Of a stretch of 64,000 bases of DNA, positions 1 to 10,620 are shown in pieces (positions within the stretch are counted from its first letter, which is position 1; each line of letters opens with the position of its first letter). The stretch is from the NCBI RefSeq assembly GCF_030247195.1, contig NC_080672.1:83450113-83514112 (forward strand), in the 5' to 3' direction. Position numbers and translations under genes: made by a program. The notes below the pieces were generated by a model that saw only the letters and a list, made by a program, of their open reading frames with translations, had not been told where the DNA came from and did not search any database. This DNA comes from Topomyia yanbarensis. Lineage: Eukaryota > Arthropoda > Insecta > Diptera > Culicidae.

Positions 1-338
1 GGGTCTTTCGATGTGTTATCATCCTCAGAACTACTGGCTTGCTTTCGCTTTTTGTGATGTTTCCGCTTTTTCTTTTTATGCTTGCGGTTGTCCTGCCTTT
101 TACTACTGTTACTTGGCTCTGGTGATTTATCCGATTCTGAGGTTTCTTGTTCCCGGGATGTACTGCTGGGGAACGGAATAAAACTCTGGTTGGCTAGCCA
201 GGATAGTTCATTCTTTGTGGCAGGAACTGATGCTGCAAATAAAATAGGAATGGCTGGAGAGTTTGTCACAACAAGAGTGGTTTTGTTACCTTCCGAATTG
301 CTGATGACATCGGTGGAATAAGCCGGGAATAACGACAT
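1..338 (-). CDS. Nrde2: NRDE2 homologue, N-terminal part (cut by window edge)
   Basis: The minus strand is open from an ATG at 338 down to the window edge, giving about 112 residues. The protein starts MSLFPAYS, has a short hydrophobic and Ser/Thr stretch, then the block KNELSWLANQSF, and then a Lys/Arg/His-rich tract (KHKKKKRKHHKKRK) followed by an acidic Ser cluster (SSSEDD). Human NRDE2 has the same order: MALFPAF, ELDWLSNPSF, then a basic KKKKRKH tract. NRDE2 is a nuclear protein with HAT-like repeats that partners the MTR4 RNA helicase and protects RNAs from the nuclear exosome; the repeats would lie beyond the left edge. The start is chosen because MxLFPAF is the family's N-terminus. 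Confidence is good despite the short length, because three separate blocks match in order. Confidence 0.8.
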   Translation of the reverse strand, partial: MSLFPAYSTDVISNSEGNKTTLVVTNSPAIPILFAASVPATKNELSWLANQSFIPFPSSTSREQETSESDKSPEPSNSSKRQDNRKHKKKKRKHHKKRKQASSSEDDNTSKD

Positions 339-759
339 GGTCAGGAAATATTCAATCCAGAAATAAAATTAGAACGAAAACAAAACGTATTCAAATTGAT
401 CAAACCAACATCCACAAGTTTACCGTTCTGACTTTATTGTGATCCACAAATAATCGCGAGCAAATTGCGGACACTGGAAAAAATGCGAATGGGTGAAATA
501 TCCTGGTGAAATCGAAATGGTGCGTACATTTCTCAATGCGTGAGTTGCGTTTTGTTTCTAATCGAACAAAAAGATTTGCAACCTAGGGGTAGATCACTCT
601 AGAAATGTATAACAAATTTTCATCAAATTAGTAAAAATGCATTTAATTTCCATTCTTGCATCAACTTTGCACTCCCTCGCAGAAAAGTTTGTTTAACAAA
701 CGTCCTACGCTGATTAACTTTGTTCGACGTTTTGTTGAATGTAGGGTTAGTTTTTTGTA
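339..759. other. 5' flank of NRDE2, no gene seen
   Basis: AT-rich sequence upstream of the NRDE2 start. No coding frame or repeat boundary is recognised; the NRDE2 promoter and 5' UTR are expected here. Confidence 0.4.
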
Positions 760-1660
760 TACACGGTAAATCTAGACTACCTATTTTATGACTATGTTTC
801 ACGCATTTTTGAGACTACCATTTATACGTCAAAAAGTGTATCGATTTTAGTTATGAACGAAGAATATGTTTAACGCATTTTCGAGAATGTCAACGGCGAA
901 GAAAAATGCGTAAAAAGTATATCTCACAGAGTAAAAAAAAATTACACTCCGACGTGGGACCATTTTCAAATAAGTGTTCGTATTGCAAACAATGCTTGTT
1001 TACTTTCGCGATTATTTATCGAAGGCAGAGAAATATGGACGAACATTCCAAACCTCATAATAAATCATATAATAATGCTATGGTACGTATGCTTCTTTCT
1101 TATTAGCTTCTTTAAAATATCAAGTTTCTTCTTTTTTAGATTTGAAATGCATGAAACCCAGTAATGATTCAGAGTCAGATTTGAAAAAAAAAGTTTTATA
1201 TTTGGGTTCGATTCTTGAAGGCCGTACCGTTGAAGGAAGTTTCAAGATGGTATGACCTCTCAATATTGTTTGTATTTAAATAAATTAGAATAAAAATTAA
1301 TGTGATTTTTGTTACTTCTCGAAAAGAAATTGAAAAACAAAAGTTGTACAGTATTTACGCATTACTGACCTCTTCTAAGAAGTACGAAATATGTATTTTT
1401 TTACTTTTTCAAGAAAGTAAAAACTATACATTTACCTTTGCAGGCATGAGTATAAATTACCCATTTTATAGTTTGTTGAAAGAGTCAAAACTATGCATTT
1501 TTTACTTTGTTGTGTGGAGTAGAAAGTATGCAGATTCTGACGTACATTCTGTTTGCATAAAAGAGAGTAAAAACAATATATTCATTTTGTGGGTAGTCCC
1601 AGTTTCCCATCAAAATGCGTACTTCATAGTTATAATAAAGTTTGTTCTGATTACCGTGTA
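760..1660. mobile_element. Candidate short inverted-repeat element (ends TACACGGTAA)
   Basis: The left end reads TACACGGTAAATC and the right end, reverse-complemented, reads TACACGGTAATC, about 900 bp apart. The interior repeats the phrase 'agtaaaaactatRcattt' several times (1390-1580). I find no clear target duplication, so the pair of ends could be chance or a decayed element. The open frames inside are low-complexity and look non-coding. Confidence 0.35.
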
Positions 1661-1676
1661 GGGTTTTGACGTCTTA

Positions 1677-3078
1677 CCACAGACAAACAGACATAACACT
1701 TGAAATTTCACCATCGCTCATGTTGAAAACAGGAGTTTTGATAATACATTAGTGTGCAGGAACTCCACAGACAGTGTTGTGGCGCTACTGTTCATAATAT
1801 AAAGTAAGCACGTAGTAGGCGGGGTGTGAATATGTATTCGTGTTTACTTATTTTCTGTCAAAGCAGAAAAAGTGCAATCATTTATCAGCTATTCTTTCGG
1901 CGTCCTCGGGGCTACGAACAATTTTAGTTATAATTCTTATTTGCATATATTCAACTGTGCACTTCAGGTACAACGTAGATAGGTGGTAGAATTTTAATTG
2001 TGCTTTAGTCGCCAAAACGAATAATATCTTTAACACTTAAAACAAAGGTAAGTTCGAAATCATCGACTCATAAAAACCTAAATTATGCTGTTCCAGATTG
2101 CGGAATGAAAGGCTTCCAAGCATATTCTTTGCTTTTTATGCGACGACTTTTTATTAATTTGGAGCAAGTAGCAGAAGGATCCAGCACATAGAGCGCGGTC
2201 AGTTATATTTATTCAAATGATGGAGAAAGATAGCGTCGATTTCATTGCCAAATATGCTGCAGATGAAGCATCCGTAATCATTACTAGAGCATAACTTGAA
2301 AGTACGTAGCTGCTAAGGACTTACTATTGGAAAATTCAGAATAAGTATCATAGCATAATCAAATTATCCAATGTCAGTGCGATTTGACAAACATCCTCAC
2401 CATTGCAAACAGCTACCGGTTTAACTATCAGTTATGGCCGGAATAATGCTTTTCGCAATATCTATCTGTATTCTGCGAGACGTATAACCAGAAGCGAATT
2501 GATCCTACAAAATGAGTTATTTGACTACTTGGAATCTTTTCTTAACAGTGGTTAAGAAAAATAATTTAGAGAATGAGGATAACCAAATTCATTACTTGAT
2601 TGAGACTTCGATTCGATCGTATCATGTAAATGTACACATCTGCTAATAATGGGTTTGTTCCGGTACATGCTTCTTACTCCTAGTTCCTAAGGAGTAAACA
2701 GGCGCAAAAAATAGGTTTTCTTTCAAAAAAAGAAAAAGGAGAAGAAGAGAATCAAGGAACACCGTTCTCAATGTTTGCTCCGGAGTATTTACAGTTTCTC
2801 CTGGTACTGGAACAAACCTAATATAATTCAGTAATATTAACTGGTTTTACAAATAATGATCACATTGTTATCGCTAGCACTTGTGTCAGCTACATTTAAC
2901 AAAAATAAGCATCAATCTGTCACAGGTGACCAGCATCGCTGCCTGCGATGAGGTGAATACAAAAATTGAGCAGGAACGATGATAGATGGCGCTAGTGACA
3001 GTCAAGTATATTTTTTTTAAATCTGCTCGATGGAATTCCTAAATTATTCTTCGAAGTGTTATGTCTGTTTGTCTGTGG
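1677..3078. mobile_element. 1.4-kb non-autonomous DNA transposon with 25-bp perfect inverted repeats
   Basis: The first 25 bases (1677-1701, beginning CCACAGACAAACAGACATAA) are the exact reverse complement of 3054-3078. The element is flanked on both sides by TCTTA (1672-1676 and 3079-3083), a probable 5-bp target duplication. Subterminal 'tggcgctaNtg' motifs occur near both ends (about 1781 and 2988). No transposase-like frame is present. A related single end (gtgttgtgtctgttagtctgtg) lies near 16690-16716 beside the truncated BEL/Pao gag. The superfamily is not assigned. Confidence 0.8.
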
Positions 3079-3083
3079 TCTTA

Positions 3084-3600
3084 CACGCAACGTAAAATAC
3101 ATTGCACGTAACGCAAAATACATTATGAATTTCTATGCTATATTATATTATTGAATTTCTATTTTGATGGAAAGAAATCCATTTAATTTAGCTGATTTTT
3201 AAAAATGCATCACAAGTTATCTGCCCCTAGTTTCAACACCATTATAAAGACTTCAGGCGAGCTATTTCGAACCTTTAAATTGGCTGAGTTTTATATATGT
3301 CAGCTGGAGGAAAAGAAAACCTCAATTAGTGTCTGTGAAAGAAATTGCATAGAACTCTACAGCGACAAGGTCTACCCCAAAAAAGTTTAGGTAGACTTCA
3401 ATTGGACAAAAAATGATTAGAACGGGAATTTCAAAAATATTTAATCCTCTTGTATTGTTGGACATACAAAACAAGTTGCATTTCTCGCTCACTTGTTTAT
3501 ATACTTTCTCACATTTACAGTTAAGTGGCACAAGAGTAGGTTAAGGTTTTACGATGGCACAAGAGTAGGTTAAGGTTTTACTTATTTTCTTTCCTGTAAA
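3084..3600. other. No gene seen
   Basis: AT-rich spacer. A 20-bp phrase (gcacaagagtaggttaaggt) is duplicated in tandem at about 3529-3580. Short open frames here have no recognisable content. Confidence 0.4.
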
Positions 3601-3624
3601 TTTCAATTATATACTGTTTACTGT

Positions 3625-4135
3625 TACAGGTGAAAAGCCCTTCAAATGTGTCCCCACTGTTCGAAAACATTCACTCAATCGATAACGCTGAAGATACACG
3701 TCAGGTTGTACACCCGGGAAAACTCCGTACGTGTGCGAATACTGCGACCGAGGGTTCACTCAATCCTACAATCTGACGGTGCACCTGCGAAACCAACACA
3801 ACCTGTAATGGTATAGGACGCGAAGTCGACATGCTGCCCGAGCACAAATGTCGAGTATGTAGCAAGGTCTACCGATCGGCGAAAAGTTTCCGGCTGCACG
3901 AGAAATTGCATGCCACCGGGAAACTTCGATTGTCGCGATTGTAGTAAAAAGTATAACACATATGTGGCCAAATGCAAGGCTTCTAATACCGACGTGAAGG
4001 AAAAGATGAACTCGTGCATCAGCATCAGCAAAGCGGAGTGTACCACATGAGCAACAAAAACAAACACAAACGGTTCGACAGAGGTTTTGAGAGATCTGGA
4101 GACGGACGAAGGAGAGGCGATTTGCCGAAACTAAA
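3625..4135 (+). pseudogene. C2H2 zinc-finger gene fragment, broken
   Basis: After a splice-acceptor-like tract ending in 'ttacag' (about 3630), three frames together spell zinc-finger pieces: a linker and finger (GEKPFKC, then in a shifted frame PHCSKTFTQSITLKIHVR); YVCEYCDRGFTQSYNLTVHLR followed by a stop in broken frames; HKCRVCSKVYRSAKSFRLHE; and a last FDCRDCSKKY that lacks its His pair. Multi-finger C2H2 proteins of this layout are nuclear DNA-binding factors. At least three frame changes and stops between fingers make it non-functional. The retained acceptor suggests a genomic duplicate rather than a retrocopy, but this is an inference. Confidence 0.75.
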
Positions 4136-4830
4136 ATAACTCTCGTTCCCAAATTGTTAAAGCTACCAAGCACAACACCGGGCAACTTGAGCAATTTTTC
4201 TTGAGTATGTTTTTGGCAAGTGGTGAGGATAGTGTACGCGTTTATTGGATAGTATTTGGCGCACCAAGATTAGTAGCGTAAATATCCAGCACCAGACGCA
4301 GGTTCCATTTGATGGATTCGATGGAATCGCTATCGACAGACTCTTCATCATCTCGAATTCCATGAGCTCATTCAGTACTTTATGATAAAATAACAATAGT
4401 CAACACACGCTACGGTCCGACCAGGATGTAGAATTCAACTAGATACATTCGACAATTATACCACGCAAGACTGGCAGTATACTCAACTGCTGTATGCTTT
4501 TCAAGAGCAGCTGATTCTTGGTGAACTATCGAAAAGGATTCAAAAGAAATGGCATTTGCTTACATTTCAGCATGTATCAAACAATTGAATTCAAATAGTT
4601 TGTACCTTTCCGAGTTATTTGAGGCATGATTTTCCTGGAAAGACAAATACCAACAATATCAAAATAGCGCCGATTTTTTTTAACGTGCTGAATGAATAAT
4701 TTAAAGTCACGTAAATAAAACAATCAATCAATCAGCCGAATTTCAAACCTTAACTTTTTTTCGTTTTGACAACAAATTCTGTCAAAACAAATCAGTTTCG
4801 CGTACGGCGTATTTTGCTATCCTGAATGAG
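4136..4830. other. No gene seen
   Basis: Non-coding spacer, possibly the decayed continuation of the zinc-finger gene. Nothing recognisable on either strand. Confidence 0.35.
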
Positions 4831-5060
4831 CAAAGCACGTTTGTCAAGCTTCTCCATCAACAAGTTTGACAAATTTCTCCTTTAACAAGTTTGACAAACT
4901 TCTCCATCAACAAGTTTGACAAACTTCTCCATCGACAAGTTTGACAAACTGCAGCGTTACGCTGTTTGAAGTTTTGACAAACTCGTCAGTACACTGTTTG
5001 ACAAATAGACAAATAATTGCTTTGACAAACACGAATGAAAAATTTGGCAAACTGTGTTTC
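4831..5060. repeat. Short tandem repeat, about 25-bp unit 'caagtttgacaaacttctcc'
   Basis: Between about 4831 and 4955 the unit 'caagtttgacaaacttctccatcaa' recurs roughly five times with small changes. Degenerate '(g)tttgacaaac' half-units continue to about 5060. Each unit contains a small palindrome (gtttgacaaac). Confidence 0.8.
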
Positions 5061-6204
5061 ATCAAATATTTGAAGATCCAGTACACAGCAGTTCAAATTT
5101 ATTTCACGAGAGATGTCAAATATTTGACGTTATTACAAACAGTGTACTGGTAGCTTAAGGAATGGCAACGCGTTTTGATAGATCCGATCTAGGATAGGAT
5201 CCGCCAGCTCTGTCCCCTATTTTTGAACCAATCCTGAACCATCTCGTGATTGGACGAACGTGACATTAGCAGACCTTCGACTTGGAAACTAATGTACTAA
5301 GAGGCTGCTCGAAAGTGTTGTCAGATATTGCGCTGTTTTTTTTCTCGCGATTTCGCTTTCTTTCTATAATATTCTGTAATTATGAAGTACAAGGCTTTAT
5401 TTTGCGGATGAAATAAAACATATTTCCAGAACTCAAGTTCTACAGGTTCTCGAGAGATTCTGTAGCACGGTTATCGTGAATTCGATTCTGTGTGCGGAAA
5501 TATCAAATCGGTGTAAATGGGAGCGAGTAATTTCTGCTGCTGTTTTCTCTGAAAACCCTATGGCGTCATCTGAACTACACGGTGTCGATCATTTCGTATT
5601 TATACCGAATATTTACAGTGATAACTTAAAAATAAGTTCAATTGTTTGGCAGGAATACCTCATCGCAAAGCGTAGGGAATGTTTTATTCACCTCGCGGGT
5701 CTAATTTACATAGGCGTGCCATATGCGGCCCGACCAGCCAACTTGTATTTTTTCCAGAAGCGTGAAATTTATTCCTATAGAAAATTTTGATATGGACAAA
5801 TTAAGTTTTGGACATAACCGAAACAAAAGTAATATTTTGGCATCATTGGTCGAGGGTGGAGTGTCATTTTCAACAGGTGATTAGCAAAATATAAGAAGAG
5901 GTGAAAAACGAAGCCAGCTGGTGGATTCTATCCTATCCTATGTCATGTCATGGAAATTTTAGTCAATTATATTTTCTTTAATGTTTATGTTCATTTCACA
6001 CAATGTTCGCACGAATTCTATTTGAAAACCATATTTCCCACACTCGATTAGATATTGAAACGGCAATCATGTGCATTTCATGTGTTTGAGGATTGAATTA
6101 ATTCAATAGATTGGCACATGATGTTAACGTGTTTAGTTTTTTTTCGTTGAATTCATGTTGGAAATGCAAATCCATTTCGAACTAACCAATGCCAATCTTA
6201 ATCA
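5061..6204. other. No gene seen
   Basis: Non-coding spacer. A direct phrase 'atcctatcctatg'/'ctaggataggatcc' appears near 5193 and 5929 in opposite orientations and may mark old element ends. A 104-codon open frame at 5476-5790 has no recognisable motif. Confidence 0.35.
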
Positions 6205-6575
6205 CCCGAACAGAAATGTACAGTAACAAAACCATGGTTTTCACTGTGACAGTGCAGTAATTTTATAATAATTATTATAATTTTTTATAATAACTTTAAC
6301 GTTTTAACAGTCAATGTCAATGTAAATTCGACTTCTAGAGTAAATAAGGTTATGTAACTTACCATTAAAAAAATCGATTTTCTCCATTTAAAATTTAATG
6401 TGAATTTACTGTATCAGTTTTTTGCTGAACTGTAAAATTTATTGTTACATGAAATGTTATCGTAAATCTACTACGAGAACTCTGCATCGAACAATGTTGA
6501 AACAGTAATAACTATAATATTTATTGTTTTATGATTGTTTTTAGGGTAAATGTTATCGTAAAATTTTATCCGGGC
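6205..6575. mobile_element. Candidate MITE, AT-rich, ends near CCCGAACA / TATCCGGG
   Basis: A roughly 370-bp AT-rich tract starts with 'cacccgaacagaaatgtaca' and finishes '...ttatccgggcaa'. Its inner parts repeat 'acagtaa', 'gttatcgtaaa' and 'ttactgt' in both orientations. The ends are only imperfect inverted repeats and no target duplication was found. Confidence 0.3.
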
Positions 6576-6899
6576 AATTTATTCAAGGTTCAAAAATATA
6601 AACTCATTTGATCAGCTAATCATGGAGTGTCGTTCTCCTCGCAAAAAATATTTACACCTTTGTTATCTCGACTTCTTCCACAAGTGCTCGAATTTTTATC
6701 AAGTTGCTTTTGTCTTGATATTTTCGAGCAGTTTACGTCAAACATGTTTAAAGTTTCATTGGGTTTCGTTATATTATTTCAAGACGTGCATTTAAAAAAC
6801 TGTTTAGTTCATTTGCTGCTTCAAATTTATAATAGGTATATAATATTAAAATATTAATAATTTTTGCTTGTAAACAAATCTGCGCATTAGCTTCCGAAA

Positions 6900-8589
6900 A
6901 TGAACATCCACGACACGTTGATTGCAAAGTATACCGAGCATCGGAAAATTCACGATCAGTTCTTACAACTATTCCATAATCTGCAAGAAACAGCTGCGAG
7001 TAAGTAGTTTATAATATAAATATGTATGCATATTAAAACAATATTCCATGCCATGCCTAACCCAGAAATGCAGGTTCTTGCATCAGATGTGACCCTACGT
7101 TACGACGATATATTTTTGCATTTAAAAACACGTAACCGAACACCTTCACCACCGCCTTCAAACAAACGCCGTAAAGCGCGATCTTACGATTCACCCTCAT
7201 GTGCTGTACAACACGATGATGCTGCGGCAATTCGCAACAAATCCGACCCGGAGCTATCCAGTTCCATACTGAACCAAAACGTTAACCTGCCGGATTCGGA
7301 TGATTCGTTCTTCGTGTTAACTCAAAGCCCTTCCCGAGATCCCTTATCGCCCAAATTCCCCTCCTTTCAGAGAGAAAATATTCAACAAACGCCTCCAAAG
7401 AAAAATCCGCTTAAGTCGGTGCCTTACCCAGACCCTGCTTCAAAAGAGGCCAAGAAACCACTAGTTTCTGAAGCGAAGCATAAAAAAAAGCACAGCTTGT
7501 CTTTGAACCGATTTTCCTCCACCTTCCAATCATCTCCTGAGTCAAGCAGACAAATTGAACAACTCCCAATGCGCCAGAAGATGGTCACCCCAAAAGCTAT
7601 AGCTTCCGGTAGACCGGAACAACAAGGCAGCGTGATCCCAGCCGGCAAATGGACGGTGAAGAAATGTACACCAGGAAGTTTGGGAAAGATGGGTTCCAGC
7701 GCACGACGGACACCAACCAGTACAAAGAAGGACAACATGTTAAATAGAACAAGGTACTCTAATCGTATTGAGCATTTCAACCCATATAATAATACACTTT
7801 GTTTCCCAAAGACTGCGCCAAACTAGGCTACGATTTCCCGATAACCTTAATAAGTCAACAGTGGATGATGACGAAACCTATTTCGACGATTTTGTTATAC
7901 CAAGTCCAGCCGCTTTCAGCAGTTCCCGTTTTCTCAAGAGCGTCAAGAAAAAGGAACAATCTTCCCTAGTTGTTAACAAATCTAAAGTAGAAAATCCACA
8001 AGAAGATGATTTTGATATCGATCAGACCTATTTCTCGGAAGTGGAAAAAGACCTGAATCGAAAAGTCGGTAATAGTTCAACAACAGGACCTGCACCCTAT
8101 GTCAAAACGGAACCTATCAACGAGAAAAAACCATCATCGGAAGAAAAATTGCTCGTTTTGGCTAAGGAAACCCAGCCGCAAGAGGATGCTGACACGAGCA
8201 GCGTTCTTTTCGTGAAACCACCACCGGAAGAAGTCATTGTCATAAGTGAAACACAACCACACAAAAATGACCTGTTTATGGAAGCTATCCGAGAGCAACG
8301 TCGCAAGCAGCAACAGTCATGTCAATCCGTGTTGAACGTCGACGGAACAGGACAGAGGAATCCGCTTGCTCCTAAAAATACAGTGCCTCCACCATCTATC
8401 GACCGAGCTCTACCAACGGTTCGGCGTTGTTCCGAGTGTTCTAAGCATTACAAGTTTTTAGTCCACTGTGGTCTGCCGATGGATGTGATCCGTGCAAAAA
8501 TGACCCGAAATTGCCGCGAGTGCAGAAACGTACAGTTGCATGAGACGCCGGATGGTTTTTGGAACCCGGAATTCTCGCCGTCTCCGTAA
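6900..8589 (+). CDS. CtIP: CtIP/Sae2-family DNA-end resection factor
   Basis: Three exons: 6900-6999, 7066-7753 and 7812-8589, with GT-AG introns of 66 and 58 bp; frame is kept across both joins, giving 521 residues. The N-terminus (to about residue 55) is helical and Leu/His-rich, as expected of the oligomerising segment. The middle is disordered, Ser/Pro-rich and basic. The last 55 residues hold RRCSECSKHYKF, then CGLPMDVIRAKMTRNCRECR, then ETPDGFWNPEF. This has the Sae2/CtIP C-terminal layout: CxxC, a second Cys pair, and a TPxxFWxxxF end. CtIP stimulates the Mre11 nuclease to start resection of double-strand breaks in the nucleus. Two acidic repeats, DETYFDDF and DQTYFSEV, lie in the middle. 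I chose the ATG at 6900 because it opens the helical segment; a further upstream exon is possible. Identification rests mainly on the C-terminus. Confidence 0.75.
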
Positions 8590-9123
8590 TAATTGATAGA
8601 AATAATAAGCTTAATTAGGGGTATTGTTGGGTGCCATGTTACGTATGCTAAGTAAACTGAAATATATTCATGAATTGTAATAGTATTCCATCAAAATCAA
8701 ATGAATTTGCACGATGCAAAGCCGTAAACACCAATCTCGTTCATTGATCCCATATTTTCATTCTTACTATATTTTCTAGTTTTTATTGAATTTTTCTAAT
8801 TCAATATACTGGCGCTATAAGCATAACTATCCGTGTTATATGGCCACAAGGAATGGCTTTTAATCCCTATGATTTAAATAATTGTAGTATTTTCACCACC
8901 ATCACCATCATGGTCGAACGATTTGAGTGTTTCGAATCAGGGTGGAATAAATTACATACTTTTAGGTTGATCAATCTTGGGCCGCCACTCACGCACCCTT
9001 TGCATCTTCCACAAGTGCTATGTCTAGCCCGAAGTCGGCGACCTCTTCAAGCTTCTCTGCTGAACGGTTTCCGACATTCGTGCTACATGGCCAGCACACT
9101 GCAATTTGTCGTGCTTTATCATG
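8590..9123. other. CtIP 3' flank, no gene seen
   Basis: 3' UTR and spacer after the CtIP stop. No canonical AATAAA close to the stop was noticed; 'gaaatatatt' at about 8660 is the nearest candidate. A short CAC/CAT run (caccaccatcaccatcat) at 8894 is low complexity. Confidence 0.35.
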
Positions 9124-9737
9124 TTACGTTTAACGTGGGTAAAGGGTAATCATAAATGCAATAATGAGGGGTTGGACGGGAGTGTGTAGCACGCAGTCAA
9201 AAAAGGCAGGAGGACGTGAACGCACCCCACCCGCGATGGGTTGTCAGTCGCGGGATGACGGCAGCACTGGAGCTGTCATACAAAAAACCGCATGGGTCAG
9301 AAGTTATGTGAGCCGGTGGAAGAAACTTTTTTTTTTTTTGGCGTCAGCAGGAAAAATTAACAAGAGACTAGCTCCTGCAAAATTGGATCAGATTCACGTC
9401 GGTGCTCACAAGTTCTAATGAATTGACAACAGAGGATATTCAATGCCTCTATCGTTTGAGATACTGATCACAAGTGCAAAGGAGTATATGCATAACGTTT
9501 CCCATTCCAGTACAAGTAACTTGTCGGCAAATCAAACGCCAATCGTTTATGAAGTGGCAGATGATTACGTGTTCTGGCCGAACACCGGCGCCCTTATACC
9601 CATGAAAGGAGCGGAGAAGTCACGACAGTTGAGCGGTAAGTCTGCACAATATCTGCCTTTCCTCTTGCTTTTCGCTTCGGCATTCATGTTTGGGTCGGCT
9701 AGCCTTTTTTCAAGATTACAAATGGCGCCCAACTGAA
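9124..9737 (+). repeat. Interspersed repeat, copy A (partner at 20481-21085)
   Basis: This 0.6-kb segment and 20481-21085 share ordered blocks: 'gtaaagggtaatcata', 'cgcaccccacccgcgatggg', 'cgtcagcaggaa', 'gaagtggcagatgatta', 'aagtctgcacaatatct' and 'tcatgtttgggtc'. Both are in the same orientation. Gaps between blocks differ by insertions. No protein homology was recognised; the conserved 'gagcggtaagtctgcac' resembles a splice donor, so an untranslated exon or element leader is possible. Confidence 0.65.
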
Positions 9738-9926
9738 ACGTACTCGTAAACACATGTAAAACCAAGGTGGCAAAAATATTTGTAGTTAAAATATAGTAAA
9801 TGTATTTGAGTTTAGTTAATTTTATTGATTCATGGCTCTGAAGACCTCATCATCCAGTATGGTGGTGCACCCATCCGTTTTGGGGAGGAGAAGTAAAATT
9901 ATGAGCTAAATTATGATGGTCCAGCC
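9738..9926. other. Spacer with purine-rich tract, target of the next element
   Basis: Contains 'gttttggggaggagaag' (about 9877), which resembles a retroelement polypurine tract on the plus strand. The final nine bases GGTCCAGCC (9918-9926) are the left target duplication of the element that follows. Confidence 0.4.
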
Positions 9927-10260
9927 AACGACACGACTAGACACTGGCATTCTAAAACTGTATCGCAAATCTGACTACCCCTCAGTGACTCAGGTAACTC
10001 GTACTGTCAAATTTGATATTTAGGTAGAAAATGCATGAAACCAGCTGCACTGATAAAACTGTTATCGTTGTGTTTCTTTAGTTACTGTTGCAACCGTTGC
10101 AACCCCTGGTTACGAAGAAGAAAATAAAAACAAACTTTTTCTTACTAATGTAGTACATCAAGTCGCTAAGAGAAAAAATCTAATTATATAGTAGATAAAG
10201 TCACACATTATTTAAAATTTCTCATTACAGAAGCAATTTGTTGTATTGATAACTTGATTT

Positions 10261-10620
10261 CAGCTCCCTGGAGATCACTCAGAAGAGTTAGCCGTTGATT
10301 CTGATGCCAAAACAATGCGGGATCCGCCTGTTACCACAGCTTATGCAGCTCAACAGATTCGTGAATGGATATCTAAAATTACTTAATAGACCCGCAAAAC
10401 ATCAACTTATCAGCCTTCTAGTGGATCACAACCAACACGACAGGTTCGTGCGTATGCATCGAAATTTGAAGACAGAAACCCAGCAAAACTTCAGCGAACT
10501 TACATCAGCTGAAAATCTTAGCAAAGCCCTAACTGTTGAAAACCCAGCAAAATTCTACCAAACCCCGGCGAAAAAAGTTCAGTGTGTAAACACTAAACAG
10601 TCCACTGCATCACTGACATA
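10261..10620 (+). pseudogene. Exon-like fragment inside copy 1, origin unknown
   Basis: A pyrimidine tract ending 'gatttcag' (about 10255-10262) is followed by an open stretch reading SEELAVDSDAK and TTAYAAQQIREWISKI, which then stops. A second frame continues KHQLISLLVDHNQHDRFVRM. The composition looks like degraded protein-coding sequence rather than random DNA, and by analogy with copy 2 it might be captured host sequence. I do not recognise the parent gene. Confidence 0.25.

Noticed and set aside
4831..5060. CRISPR-like array
   Set aside because: Repeats are adjacent with no spacers, in a eukaryotic genome; a simple tandem repeat.
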